Source: a virus. From it: DNA of 64,000 nucleotides. Below the pieces are notes generated by a model. The model did not search any database. It worked only from the letters and a program-made list of their open reading frames with translations, and was not told the DNA's origin. How positions within the stretch are numbered: the first letter of the stretch is position 1; each line of letters opens with the position of its first letter. Made by a program: the position numbers and the translations under genes. Of this stretch, positions 49,281 to 57,576 are shown piece after piece. The stretch spans positions 1-64,000 of IMG/VR virus record IMGVR_UViG_3300008259_005066. One strand, given 5' to 3'.

Positions 49281-50303
49281 TTAAAAAGGCCAGGATTTTT
49301 TGGATGCCACTGTTTGGCCAGTTTCAAAGGCCGGATCCCATGGTTCGTCTGGCTCATCTGATTGTGGACAGTTGTTCCAGTCAGACGTGTCCCAGTTCAA
49401 TCCTGTCCATGAAACCACACCATCCTGATCGATGGATTGCTCTTTGTTGTATTCAAAATCTACAAATGCCGTGCCGTTCCAATACAGTTTGCCAAAGGTG
49501 TTACCATAGCCCCAGTTGCATTCATACCAGCCTTGATGCACCGGTTTGTGTTTTTTAAACTTGAAAGAAATCTTTTCATCATCATCGGGGTAGTAACTGG
49601 CTGGCCAACCCGCACCACCGTTTTCTTCGCCTTCTGGAACAGCATCAGAGGGATCATAGGCTTCTTCGTCTCCACCAAAGATCCATTTGTTCTCGCCCCA
49701 CTTGCCTGTGGTGCTGAGATCGTTGTTGTCGATGGACTCACCGTCGTAGTCAACTCCGTTGCAGATATACCATCCATCAGCATTGGAGAAATTCAACATG
49801 AGTTTCTTGGGATCAAACGGTTCCTTGATTTCAAATTCGCCACCGAACAACAGACCCTTTTCACCCTGTGCTCCCCAGTAGGCCACTTCACCGTTTTTGA
49901 GATCGTCCATGGTAAATGATTCCCACTCATTGACTGGAATCTCAGAATCGTCCAGGGCATTGAGATCTAGGCTGTGTCGCCAAACTTCTTCACCGTTTTC
50001 GTCATACACAGTGATATAGTTGGTATCGTCCATGGTTGCGCCTGATGCATGCACTAAGCCATCGCATTCGTAGGGCGATCCAGGAGGAAAAGGTTGCATT
50101 TCATCGGGCACTTCTAGTTCGTTGTCCCAGTCAGATGCGAATTCGTCTAAATCAATATTGCGGCTCTGGAAGTATTGGTAGATTTTGCGATCAACGCGAC
50201 CAGCATACACTTCACCGCCATAGGCACCCAACTCCACACGATAGGTGCGAGGGGTGAATTTCAAAGTATTGATCAAATCTTGTTTCTGTTTACGAGTTGC
50301 CAT
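49281..50303 (-). CDS. Acidic Trp-rich hypothetical protein
   Basis: 340 residues from the ATG at 50303 (GGAGAGC upstream). Very acidic, with repeated Trp/Gly/Tyr segments ('G-W-Y-E-C-N-W-G-Y-G-N', 'G-E-N-K-W-I-F-G-G-D-E-E'). The repetitive W/G/Y pattern suggests a beta structure. No family recognised. Confidence 0.6.
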   Translation of the reverse strand: MATRKQKQDLINTLKFTPRTYRVELGAYGGEVYAGRVDRKIYQYFQSRNIDLDEFASDWDNELEVPDEMQPFPPGSPYECDGLVHASGATMDDTNYITVYDENGEEVWRHSLDLNALDDSEIPVNEWESFTMDDLKNGEVAYWGAQGEKGLLFGGEFEIKEPFDPKKLMLNFSNADGWYICNGVDYDGESIDNNDLSTTGKWGENKWIFGGDEEAYDPSDAVPEGEENGGAGWPASYYPDDDEKISFKFKKHKPVHQGWYECNWGYGNTFGKLYWNGTAFVDFEYNKEQSIDQDGVVSWTGLNWDTSDWNNCPQSDEPDEPWDPAFETGQTVASKKSWPF

Positions 50304-50442
50304 TGATGCTCTCCTCGGAACTGAAACAGTGTGGCACCCATCCACAGAAGGCTATGGCCCAGGCCACGGCCGCTGGGGTGTTCCAGGTCAGGGCAAACAT
50401 GGCGCCAGACAAGCCAGCGATCAAGATAGCAAGGATTTTCAT
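50290..50442 (-). CDS. 50-residue membrane protein
   Basis: ATG at 50442. Two short hydrophobic helices ('L-A-I-L-I-A-G-L-S-G-A-M-F-A-L' and 'A-V-A-W-A-I-A-F-C-G-W-V'). Overlaps the next gene by 14 bases. Function unknown. Confidence 0.6.
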   Translation of the reverse strand: MKILAILIAGLSGAMFALTWNTPAAVAWAIAFCGWVPHCFSSEESINGNS

Positions 50443-50696
50443 TATTGTCGACCTTTCAATTCGCGCTCGATCTGTTTCTGCTCTAGATCGTATAGAGTGT
50501 AACTGAAACGAAACCAAGCACGGGCCGCGTCAATGACCACGATAGCACCACCTAGGATCGTCATGATCATGGGCCAGGGTTTGGGGCATCCGGCCGCTAG
50601 TGCAACCAAAGCCAGGATGGTCAACGCAAAGCCATAAAAACTGGGACTGCTCAGTGTGCCTTCAAACTGCCAACGTAAAAAACCTCGTATGTTCAT
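50442..50696 (-). CDS. Small membrane protein
   Basis: 84 residues from the ATG at 50696. Two membrane helices and a charged C-terminal helix ending L-K-G-R-Q. Overlaps the preceding gene's stop by one base. Function unknown. Confidence 0.6.
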   Translation of the reverse strand: MNIRGFLRWQFEGTLSSPSFYGFALTILALVALAAGCPKPWPMIMTILGGAIVVIDAARAWFRFSYTLYDLEQKQIERELKGRQ

Positions 50697-50698
50697 AG

Positions 50699-50965
50699 TC
50701 AACTCCATTTCAAAGTAAAAGCAAAATAATCCTGATCGCTGTCAAAGTAAAAAATATATCTACCCGGACGATGATCAGAACTCATATCCACCATCTGCCA
50801 ACGCCAATCTTCGCGGCATTCGGACTTGCACCATCGTATGATGTCGTCTATGGCACCAAATGGTTTGATCACTTCGGTGGCATGGCGGAAACTGTCCCCG
50901 TCGCGCACTTGGTAACCATTGGCCGCTAAAACGGCACGGAATCTTTGTCTGGTGACTTCGTCCAC
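50699..50965 (-). CDS. Hypothetical protein
   Basis: 88 residues, GTG start at 50965. Alpha/beta with a 'Y-I-F-Y-F-D-S-D-Q-D-Y-F' strand. A sigma70-type promoter lies just upstream (50977-51005), inside the GGCT-like gene. Function unknown. Confidence 0.6.
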   Translation of the reverse strand: MDEVTRQRFRAVLAANGYQVRDGDSFRHATEVIKPFGAIDDIIRWCKSECREDWRWQMVDMSSDHRPGRYIFYFDSDQDYFAFTLKWS

Positions 50966-51387
50966 TGTTCTTTTTCATTATACGCAGGAAGCAATATCTG
51001 GTCAACCTGTTGCCAAAGTGGCTCGGTATCCAGATTCCAATCCTGATAGCCTTGGGCTATGAGGTCTACATAACTCCAATAGGTTGATCCATATTGGGGT
51101 CGGTTCATGATATAGACCATGAATTCGTAGCCGTCCTGCGCCAGGATCCTTTTGGAATAATAGAGAGGGTAACCTTCAAAGGCATCCAAACTGGCTTCGC
51201 AGTCGTCAGTGATGCGCCACAGCGCACCGGGCACCGATCGTCCTGGGTTGGGTCGTATTGTGGCATGCGTGGCAAAATCCAGTTGCCAACCACGCAGATA
51301 GAATGATTGGAATGGGCGGGCACGAGGACAGCGATGGGCCATGCTTTCGTGGCTGAGATTGGCACCATAGGCGAAATACAGTTTCAC
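50926..51387 (-). CDS. Gamma-glutamylcyclotransferase-like (AIG2/GGCT fold) protein
   Basis: 153 residues, GTG start. 'Y-F-A-Y-G-A-N-L' (the GGCT signature), 'V-P-G-A-L-W-R-I' and 'L-D-A-F-E-G-Y-P' with the catalytic-type Glu match the family. GGCT enzymes cyclise gamma-glutamyl groups to release 5-oxoproline. Its role in a phage is unclear. Confidence 0.85.
   Translation of the reverse strand: MKLYFAYGANLSHESMAHRCPRARPFQSFYLRGWQLDFATHATIRPNPGRSVPGALWRITDDCEASLDAFEGYPLYYSKRILAQDGYEFMVYIMNRPQYGSTYWSYVDLIAQGYQDWNLDTEPLWQQVDQILLPAYNEKEQWTKSPDKDSVPF
50977..51005 (-). promoter_or_regulatory. sigma70-type promoter
   Basis: TTGACC (51000-51005), 17-base spacer, TATAAT (50977-50982), within the GGCT-like coding sequence. 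Confidence 0.65.
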
Positions 51388-51588
51388 TTAGATTCCTTTG
51401 TGTTGCTTGTCATTGATTTCCTCTACTGTCTTGATTTCTATGGCATGGTTGTATCTCCATGCATGTTCAACCTGTTGTTGGGCCTGCTCAGGAGAATCTG
51501 CTTCTACGACTTCGGTCCTTACCAACCAATATTTTTTAGGTGGACAACAGTTCTGCTGTTGTTGCCGGAATCTCACTTGATATTTCAC
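51388..51588 (-). CDS. Small Cys-containing hypothetical protein
   Basis: 66 residues, GTG start with GTGA coupling to the upstream gene. 'N-C-C-P-P-K-K-Y-W-L-V-R' and helical tail. Function unknown. Confidence 0.6.
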   Translation of the reverse strand: MKYQVRFRQQQQNCCPPKKYWLVRTEVVEADSPEQAQQQVEHAWRYNHAIEIKTVEEINDKQHKGI

Positions 51589-51824
51589 AGCAGATAGTGC
51601 CGGTGTATGCGCTCTCGGGCACGTTGTATGTCTCGTTCATAATACAAGAAATTGTCCGTGATTCCAAACTCGTTGCAGAACGCCTGGCCATATCGCTGAT
51701 CGCGCATGGCATCGAAGATGAATCCTCTGTCCCATTGTTGGTATGTATCTCGTGTCAGAGTCTGCCGGGCTGTTCTACCATGCAGTGCCAGTGTGAGTTC
51801 ATCCACGGCATGTTTCAAACTCAT
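51585..51824 (-). CDS. Small hypothetical protein
   Basis: 79 residues from the ATG at 51824. Helical, Arg/Tyr-rich ('R-D-I-Q-R-A-R-E-R-I-H'). Coupled to the next gene upstream by ATGA. Function unknown. Confidence 0.6.
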   Translation of the reverse strand: MSLKHAVDELTLALHGRTARQTLTRDTYQQWDRGFIFDAMRDQRYGQAFCNEFGITDNFLYYERDIQRARERIHRHYLL

Positions 51825-52534
51825 ATCAACTCCACGTTGCTGATCCTGAAATACACTGTGCTCTGCCGGGTGCCGCGATGGCGAGTGGGATGCCAAGACG
51901 CTCGCACACCGACGGGCTGACCTCGCTCATAGAGACTGCGCACCACGCTGGCCAAGGGATTTGCAGTGTTCACGGACCACTGCACTGCATGACCTTCGGG
52001 ATCAGTCCACCACCATTGATGGCTTTCCTGGTTCTTGCGACTGGCGAACACATAGGTCAGAGGCGTGATAGTCTGTTCGTGGGCGGTCACTGCATAACCA
52101 CCCGGGAGATCAACGCTTTGGGTCTGGGTTACCATGGCGTCCAGCGCCACATCCTCTATGTAAAAATATGGAATCTTCATCAGCGCACCCATCTGGTCTG
52201 ACATGATAGACTGTTCGCCCGACACGATGCCATACAGCACGGTCTGGAACGCTGTCAATGGTTTGCCTCTAAGCACCTGCATGGTAAAGCGATCTCTATA
52301 GTATCTGCGAGTCACTGCCGCTATCTCACGATCATGTTGATGGGCATCCACTTCGTTGAGATTGACCCAGCGTCTGGTAGGAAATTTCTGCCATACATGA
52401 TAACTGGCCCAGCTTAGAGCGATGGGATCATCGGCAAAGGCCAGTTCTTGCACGGGTTTTTTATCTCGCACATCATCCACCCATTCTGACAGCAATTCAT
52501 GGATGGTGCGGGGTGCGTTTGCGGTCAGTCCCAT
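51821..52534 (-). CDS. Conserved phage protein, unknown function
   Basis: 237 residues, mostly helical first half, beta second half. 'M-K-I-P-Y-F-Y-I-E-D-V-A' and 'Q-W-W-W-T-D-P-E-G' stand out. Overlaps both neighbours by 4-10 bases. No catalytic motif seen. Confidence 0.65.
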   Translation of the reverse strand: MGLTANAPRTIHELLSEWVDDVRDKKPVQELAFADDPIALSWASYHVWQKFPTRRWVNLNEVDAHQHDREIAAVTRRYYRDRFTMQVLRGKPLTAFQTVLYGIVSGEQSIMSDQMGALMKIPYFYIEDVALDAMVTQTQSVDLPGGYAVTAHEQTITPLTYVFASRKNQESHQWWWTDPEGHAVQWSVNTANPLASVVRSLYERGQPVGVRASWHPTRHRGTRQSTVYFRISNVELI

Positions 52535-53250
52535 AGTGCCTCATAGTATTTGCCAAACAATCGGAATCCGTTGGAGATGCGATCCTGCACAGCCTTCATG
52601 CCGTCCATGTCGATTTCATGTGTGTCCTTGGGACCACGGCGCATCTCCATATATTTGTGTTCGCCTTTGGCGACTTCGTTGCCATCTTTGTCCACTGGCA
52701 CCCACAGCATATCAATCTCGCCTGAATGAAACTCTGAGGCCCAATCATCTTTGTTCTTCATTTCAAATGCATAGATCATTTCACCAATAGCCCAGTCCCA
52801 ACGCAGGAAGTGATTGGCATCAGTGTCATACTCGTTTTCTCGGGGCGGAGCGGCAGTGCTACGCAGATGCTCAGGCACGTCTGCATCATCCACAAACGGA
52901 GCACCATGCTTGGTGTCTTGCAGTTGTCGCAACATGGGCAACACGATCTGGGCCAGGGTGGAATCCATGGACCAGGTATCCCAGTGATCGATCTTGACAT
53001 AGTTCACGGGCGGATGGATCTTGTCCAACACCCACTGGATGGCGCGGCTCATGGGTTCGATCCTATCCGCCCAGCGGTCCACCCACTCAGGATGGTCCAC
53101 CCACTGGCTCTTTTCTCTCTTTTCGTCTTCAAGAGTTTGCGTGAGATTCCAGCGACCACAACGGCTCCAGTCAGTCCAGAAAAATGTATATTCTAGGATC
53201 TTGTAAGGACTATACCAGTGATGGCGATAGTTAGAAATGTAAACTTTCAT
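52525..53250 (-). CDS. Conserved phage protein, unknown function
   Basis: 241 residues from the ATG at 53250, whose GGAG lies in the 3' end of the gene upstream. Trp/Asp/Glu-rich. 'Y-V-K-I-D-H-W-D-T-W-S-M-D', 'W-A-I-G-E-M-I-Y-A-F-E' and 'F-R-L-F-G-K-Y-Y-E' are distinctive; I recall this protein in T4-like cyanophages without a function. Confidence 0.65.
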   Translation of the reverse strand: MKVYISNYRHHWYSPYKILEYTFFWTDWSRCGRWNLTQTLEDEKREKSQWVDHPEWVDRWADRIEPMSRAIQWVLDKIHPPVNYVKIDHWDTWSMDSTLAQIVLPMLRQLQDTKHGAPFVDDADVPEHLRSTAAPPRENEYDTDANHFLRWDWAIGEMIYAFEMKNKDDWASEFHSGEIDMLWVPVDKDGNEVAKGEHKYMEMRRGPKDTHEIDMDGMKAVQDRISNGFRLFGKYYEALWD

Positions 53251-53459
53251 TCTTTGACTCCAAAATGTTCTTTGATCAACATGCCTTTGGTCTTGGTGAT
53301 ATATCCACATCCAAGCGAACTAGGTCGTTCTACATCGGCAATCTCAGCACACTCTTTAACAATCAACTGGGCGAATTCTTGAACTTTGTGTTCCCACAGT
53401 GGACTGGTCGCGATAGTCAGATTGGCCTGTTCAGCAAGTTCTCTAATCCGTTGGTTCAT
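53247..53459 (-). CDS. Small tandem-paralog protein A
   Basis: 70 residues from the ATG at 53459. 'E-F-A-Q-L-I-V-K-E-C-A-E' helix and the end 'L-I-K-E-H-F-G-V-K'. Paralog of 53456-53656, next to it. The coding of E-H-F-G-V doubles as the GGAG ribosome-binding site for the next gene. Function unknown. Confidence 0.7.
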   Translation of the reverse strand: MNQRIRELAEQANLTIATSPLWEHKVQEFAQLIVKECAEIADVERPSSLGCGYITKTKGMLIKEHFGVKE

Positions 53460-53656
53460 TTGACTCCAAAATGTTCTTTTAAAATCCACACAGCGGTTTT
53501 CTCATCAAATGGAAAAGGTTCGTTCTTCCACTCTAGCAGTTGCTCAATGCACTCCTGCACGATCAACTCGCCAAATCGTTGCTGTAGATCTGGGTTGATA
53601 CTAGGATAATGGCTGCCGCCTGCCATCAAACTAAGTTGCTTAAATCTTTCGTGCAT
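53456..53656 (-). CDS. Small tandem-paralog protein B
   Basis: 66 residues from the ATG at 53656. 'R-F-G-E-L-I-V-Q-E-C-I-E' and 'W-I-L-K-E-H-F-G-V-K' align with protein A. Overlap by ATGA-type ends. I recall short single-copy relatives in marine T4-like phages. Function unknown. Confidence 0.7.
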   Translation of the reverse strand: MHERFKQLSLMAGGSHYPSINPDLQQRFGELIVQECIEQLLEWKNEPFPFDEKTAVWILKEHFGVK

Positions 53657-53859
53657 TACCACACCTCCACGTCTGTTATATCATCTTCGAAACTGCGTTC
53701 GATCTGACTTTTATTAAACAAGGCATGATGGCTAGCACCAATGCCGGATGTGTTAGTTTCAAAAATAGTCACACTCTCAATGCCATCATCAAGAGCCATG
53801 TGTGTTATTATACGTTCTAACTGTTTTCTTGTCAAGGTAATTGTTGCGGCCATTGCCAT
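53656..53859 (-). CDS. Small protein with internal promoter
   Basis: 67 residues from the ATG at 53859 (53853 alternative). Helical N-terminus, 'V-T-I-F-E-T-N-T' strand. A perfect sigma70 promoter is inside, and a shorter product could start at an ATG just after it. Function unknown. Confidence 0.55.
   Translation of the reverse strand: MAMAATITLTRKQLERIITHMALDDGIESVTIFETNTSGIGASHHALFNKSQIERSFEDDITDVEVW
53807..53835 (-). promoter_or_regulatory. Perfect-consensus sigma70 promoter inside a gene
   Basis: TTGACA (53830-53835), 17-base spacer, TATAAT (53807-53812), within the coding sequence. It would drive the two tandem paralogs and beyond. Confidence 0.65.
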
Positions 53860-54026
53860 TCTTTGTCGCAGGCTGGACAAATTTCTCCTGGTTTTGCCTG
53901 ACAAGGTTGAGATAAATCCCCAAGGCCGTGACCTTGATTACCTATCTCTTTTTCCCATTCTTCGGCCCAGGCACGCATTTCGTGACCCGGGCTTTTCCAA
54001 CATGGATCGTTGGTATTATTCTTCAT
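53832..54026 (-). CDS. Small protein with a C-x2-C motif
   Basis: 64 residues from the ATG at 54026. 'E-I-C-P-A-C-D-K-E-W-Q-W' gives a possible zinc site at the end. Overlaps both neighbours. Function unknown. Confidence 0.6.
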   Translation of the reverse strand: MKNNTNDPCWKSPGHEMRAWAEEWEKEIGNQGHGLGDLSQPCQAKPGEICPACDKEWQWPQQLP

Positions 54027-55026
54027 CCTCGTCTTCAAATTTCTTGCTATGACGGCGTTTAAGATCGTTTAACGTAGTCATTCCGATTTGAGGGAATCCA
54101 CGAACTCCTAACCAAAATCTAAACTTTTTAGCAATACCGTATGCTATCGCATCTTCCCAACTTGGTGCCCAATTTCTGTTGGCAAAAAACTTTAAACCTT
54201 TGTCAAAAGATAAACTTTGAGGAACTACGTTGATAAACCACTCATCAAATCTTTGACTTAGTTTAGTTGTTGGGTCCATGATCTTGTCGTATTCTCTAAT
54301 ACCAAGAAACGTAGTCAATCCCAGAAGTTGTTGATCAATATTTTTTTTCTCCTGTGGGTAGGCTTTGCGTATCAAAGCAAGTGCTCTGATTGTTTCGTCC
54401 TCTCCTATAGCAATACATTTTTCAAATCCTGCGACATTGACTTGTATATTTCTATTTCCTTTGGAGTCGAGCTCATTTACAATTCCGCATCCAAGACCAC
54501 ATTTAACTAATATACGCTCAATATTCAAGGCCTGTGGGTCTTGAGCAACAATATCTGCCCAAAGTCTTTCTTCACGAGTAACCGCATCACTGGCTCCACC
54601 GTTCATATAACCAAATAATTTGGCTACATAAACTTCGTCATCTTCTTCGATGATGTGTGCTGGAACATCTTTAATGCTGGGATCCAAAGTCTTAATAAGA
54701 CTAATACGATGTTGCCCGTTGATAATGCATGTTTCGCCTGTTTTTTTGTTTCGAACAGCAGTAGCTACACCAAACAAATTCCAATCAATCTGGCCTTTAG
54801 TTTTTATAATGTTTTTGCGAACATTTTTTGGATGAAAAGGTCGCTGAGCTATTGCCATTGGAGCATTAACTGATACTCGTTCGTAACCGGCCATAACTCC
54901 TCTCGGAGGTGCACCAAACAGCGGCAATGATTTCAGTTCATCGTCGAGTTCGATAGGATCAACTATGCGAGTTTGCGGGATAGGTGTGTGGGCATGCCAC
55001 GATTGTGGGGTAGTTTTAGTAAGCAT
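54016..55026 (-). CDS. ParB-like phage protein (copy 2)
   Basis: 336 residues; ATG 55026 chosen over 55029 for better spacing from AAAGGAG. 'T-C-I-I-N-G-Q-H-R-I-S-L-I' near residue 100 is a clear ParB-type N-G-Q-H-R motif, preceded by 'N-L-F-G-V-A-T-A-V-R'. Helical C-terminal half. It has an A/T-rich sequence unlike its flanks, a strong promoter and a structured leader. It may bind DNA or hydrolyse CTP like ParB, but this is unproven. Confidence 0.75.
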   Translation of the reverse strand: MLTKTTPQSWHAHTPIPQTRIVDPIELDDELKSLPLFGAPPRGVMAGYERVSVNAPMAIAQRPFHPKNVRKNIIKTKGQIDWNLFGVATAVRNKKTGETCIINGQHRISLIKTLDPSIKDVPAHIIEEDDEVYVAKLFGYMNGGASDAVTREERLWADIVAQDPQALNIERILVKCGLGCGIVNELDSKGNRNIQVNVAGFEKCIAIGEDETIRALALIRKAYPQEKKNIDQQLLGLTTFLGIREYDKIMDPTTKLSQRFDEWFINVVPQSLSFDKGLKFFANRNWAPSWEDAIAYGIAKKFRFWLGVRGFPQIGMTTLNDLKRRHSKKFEDEDEE

Positions 55027-55081
55027 CATTTCTCCTTTGTAGAATGCTTGTATCACTAACTAAATCTTCAGACCTAGCTAG

Positions 55082-55135
55082 ATTACATCTTCAGATGTAA
55101 TAAAATAATAGTATCAAACTGATTTTTAATACTAT
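55082..55135 (-). promoter_or_regulatory. Structured 5' leader with two hairpins
   Basis: ATTACATC...GATGTAAT (55082-55101, four-base loop UGAA in the RNA) and ATAGTAT...ATACTAT (55108-55114 with 55129-55135). They lie between the promoter and the start codon. Possibly an autoregulatory site. Confidence 0.55.
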
Positions 55136-55141
55136 GCCATT

Positions 55142-55170
55142 AGTATAGCAAAGATATTTATTATTGTCAA
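55142..55170 (-). promoter_or_regulatory. sigma70-type promoter for the ParB-like gene
   Basis: TTGACA (55165-55170), 17-base spacer, TATACT (55142-55147). Confidence 0.75.
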
Positions 55171-55240
55171 CTCTCAGTATATCCAATTAAAATCAAATAG
55201 TCTAAAATATTTTTCTTTGCCACTGTGATCTCTGTGGCCA

Positions 55241-55444
55241 TTACCAATCTCCCGAGTCGATCCAAACCCGAATAGTAACACCAAGGAAGCCGCAGGCGTA
55301 GGTGTGTTCTGCGGCTCCCCATTCTGCTACCGTTTCATTCCTGGCCCAGGGTAACACCTTCCACCACAGTGGATTTAGTGCTACAATGACACTGACTCCG
55401 CTGTAGCGGACATACTGTCCAAATCTATGTATTTTGCCTGCCAT
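55241..55444 (-). CDS. Small membrane-type hypothetical protein
   Basis: 67 residues from the ATG at 55444. 'Y-S-G-V-S-V-I-V-A-L-N-P-L-W-W-K-V-L-P' is hydrophobic, followed by a Cys/Trp-containing tail. It overlaps the 3' end of the phosphoesterase frame by 64 bases. Function unknown. Confidence 0.55.
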   Translation of the reverse strand: MAGKIHRFGQYVRYSGVSVIVALNPLWWKVLPWARNETVAEWGAAEHTYACGFLGVTIRVWIDSGDW

Positions 55445-56201
55445 CGGTCGGCCCTTTCTTCGTGTCCAATGTAGCCGCGTGGGTTGCATACCACACGGGT
55501 TGATCCGATCATGTAATCAAAATCTTCGTGAGTGTGACCATGTGTCCATAACACGATCTCCGGGTGTGTTAGGATGAAGTTGAGGAACGGCTGGGCGCAT
55601 GATGTCCAACCACTACCACCCGGCGATCGCGCAGACCTTGATCTCTGCGGTTGTCCAGCACCACCCGGATGTAATCTCGCATGGCATAATGGTCTCGCAA
55701 GGTATGCTCGGGGATCAGTTTCCAGATGCCCGAAGCATGCCCAGAATTAGAATTGCGGATTCCGTGATAATCGTTCATGCCCCATGACGCATGTTGCATG
55801 GTCTGAAGATCGGCTCCGTTAAAGTCTGTCCACAAGGTGCCACCGATGAATGTCCAACCATCTATATCCCGGCACGCTTTTTCCAAAAGGTAAACATTGT
55901 GGAGATGGGTGTCGGCCAACATGTTTTTCAGGATGCTGTAACTCTTTGCAAAGTCTCCGTGATAGTGTTCATGATTGCCCATGACAAAAATCACATGAGG
56001 GAATGCCTCGCTTACACGCTGGAAGAAATCTCGTATGCGTTGGCTACGAGCACCTTCCATGAAATTGGTGGTATCCGGGCGACCGATGTCGCGGGCTACA
56101 CAGATATCGCCCGATAGGATCAGCACATCGGCTGACTCTGTGTTGGGGATATCACAATCTCCAAATTCCAGATGCACATCACTGGCTACTGCTACTTTCA
56201 T
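55381..56201 (-). pseudogene. Metallophosphoesterase interrupted by a frame-breaking loss
   Basis: Frame 1 (55569-56201) has 'S-D-V-H-L-E', 'S-G-D-I', 'G-N-H-E-H-Y' and 'V-V-V-V-G-H-H-A-P-S', the calcineurin-type order. It then stops early. The other frame (from about 55600 down to 55381) continues with 'F-I-L-T-H-P-E-I-V-L-W-T-H-G-H-T-H' and 'V-C-N-P-R-G-Y', the family's C-terminus including the GHxH metal motif. About 20-25 residues seem missing at the junction. Unless repaired, the product lacks the last metal ligands. Confidence 0.75.
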
Positions 56202-56547
56202 TTAATTGCTCTTTCAGTTGTTGGAGAACTGCTTCGTCACCGGCCACCACGCTCACACGTATGTTGGACCAGCGGGCTTTGATGCGCTCTCTCAGTTCGG
56301 TCAAGGTATTGCCTTGTGCCATAAATTCATTGGTTTGATCATTATACACGAAAAACATGCCTTGATGCGACTCCACACGGCACGGTATCATGTCTTCTTC
56401 GTGATATTGCTCTATGGCCTTCTCTAGGTCCTGTAATTCTTTGCTGGCTCGGGCCACAGTGATATGCACGGCCATTTTCATCACAAGATAGAACAGCCAT
56501 ATGCCCAGGAGCATGCCCAGGATACCACCTACAATAAAATCACTCAT
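56179..56547 (-). CDS. Membrane-anchored coiled-coil protein
   Basis: 122 residues. N-terminal hydrophobic helix ('G-G-I-L-G-M-L-L-G-I-W-L-F-Y-L-V'), then a charged coiled coil, a small beta domain and a Gln/Ser tail. Overlaps the phosphoesterase by 23 bases. Function unknown. Confidence 0.6.
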   Translation of the reverse strand: MSDFIVGGILGMLLGIWLFYLVMKMAVHITVARASKELQDLEKAIEQYHEEDMIPCRVESHQGMFFVYNDQTNEFMAQGNTLTELRERIKARWSNIRVSVVAGDEAVLQQLKEQLNESSSSQ

Positions 56548-57073
56548 CTTTGATCAGTCCTTTGTCTTTGGCACCTTGTATATACCATTCTGTCAAGGGC
56601 TCTTCGTCTTCGTATTCGGCCATGGTTTCTGAGATGGCGAACCAATCGTCTAGATCCGGGGGCAAGGCTTCTTTGGCGGCCTTGCTGTCCATGTCTGTGA
56701 GATCGTAGTTGTCGTCTGAACCGCCAGAGTAGATCCCTGCGAACGCACAACCAGGCTCATAATACATGGCTTCCACATCAAATCCTTGATCGAGCATGAC
56801 ATCATAGGCCGCTGTGGGCGGTGCCCAAGCCGAATCAAAGTTCACGGTCATGCTTCGACCATCATCAGAGATGTCAGGTTCACCATAATCTTTGCCGCCC
56901 ACGTCCCATTTGGTTCCCCAATGTTCGCATGACCATTCATAGTTCCATTCACTGCTGGGATTGGGCACCAATTCTTGTAGGAGTTCTCCGCGTTGGAACG
57001 CATCGGCCGCGCGACGTATTTGTGCAGGATCTTCGTGCGACAGGGTCAAAGTGTTGGAACACCAGTTGGGCAT
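56540..57073 (-). CDS. YubB/Api92-like ferredoxin-like domain protein
   Basis: 177 residues. It opens 'M-P-N-W-C-S-N-T-L-T-L', the signature of a phage/plasmid family (DUF1281/YubB), followed by 'W-G-T-K-W-D' and 'F-D-S-A-W-A-P-P'. Function of the family is not known. Overlaps the next gene by 8 bases. Confidence 0.8.
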   Translation of the reverse strand: MPNWCSNTLTLSHEDPAQIRRAADAFQRGELLQELVPNPSSEWNYEWSCEHWGTKWDVGGKDYGEPDISDDGRSMTVNFDSAWAPPTAAYDVMLDQGFDVEAMYYEPGCAFAGIYSGGSDDNYDLTDMDSKAAKEALPPDLDDWFAISETMAEYEDEEPLTEWYIQGAKDKGLIKDE

Positions 57074-57077
57074 GGCC

Positions 57078-57542
57078 TTACTCCTTGTTGTTTAGCAAAC
57101 GTCTCAGTTGGAAATATTCGTTGTGGGGGATCCACTTGTTGTTAAACAAAAATCCCCATTCGCGTCGATGTGGTCCGGGCATGAACAAGGTCCAGGCAGT
57201 CACACCCGGTTTGAGTTCAATGCGATGGTAACTGCCAGCACCACAGATGCGGAAATGTCCGGGGCCACGCCAGTGACGAATCTCACTGGATTTGCGCCCT
57301 TGGCTATCAAACTGTGGAACCCATTCATAGTATCCGCCTTTCAATATCAGAGTGGCATAGGGCCAGGGATGATCATGCACATCGTGGGGATCACCCTTGA
57401 GGAATCGGTGCAAGAACACATTGAACGGAAACCGTTGGCGATCCTTGAGGAATAGATAATATCTTTCCAGATAAGGTTCGTCGTCCTGGCGATCCATGAT
57501 CACCCGATGTCGTCCTAATCGTTGCATGAGTTTTTTTAGCAT
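57078..57542 (-). CDS. Cupin-fold protein
   Basis: 154 residues from ATG 57542; a start at 57497 is possible because the promoter -10 box is only a few bases upstream of 57542. 'H-D-V-H-D-H-P-W' is a cupin metal motif, with 'L-I-L-K-G-G-Y-Y-E' and a second-half His near 'Y-H-R-I-E-L'. Cupin enzymes vary widely, so no reaction is assigned. Confidence 0.75.
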   Translation of the reverse strand: MLKKLMQRLGRHRVIMDRQDDEPYLERYYLFLKDRQRFPFNVFLHRFLKGDPHDVHDHPWPYATLILKGGYYEWVPQFDSQGRKSSEIRHWRGPGHFRICGAGSYHRIELKPGVTAWTLFMPGPHRREWGFLFNNKWIPHNEYFQLRRLLNNKE

Positions 57543-57547
57543 ATCTA

Positions 57548-57576
57548 ATTATAGCAAAAAAGAAATTACCGGTCAA
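57548..57576 (-). promoter_or_regulatory. sigma70-type promoter
   Basis: TTGACC (57571-57576), 17-base spacer, TATAAT (57548-57553), just upstream of the cupin gene. Confidence 0.7.
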
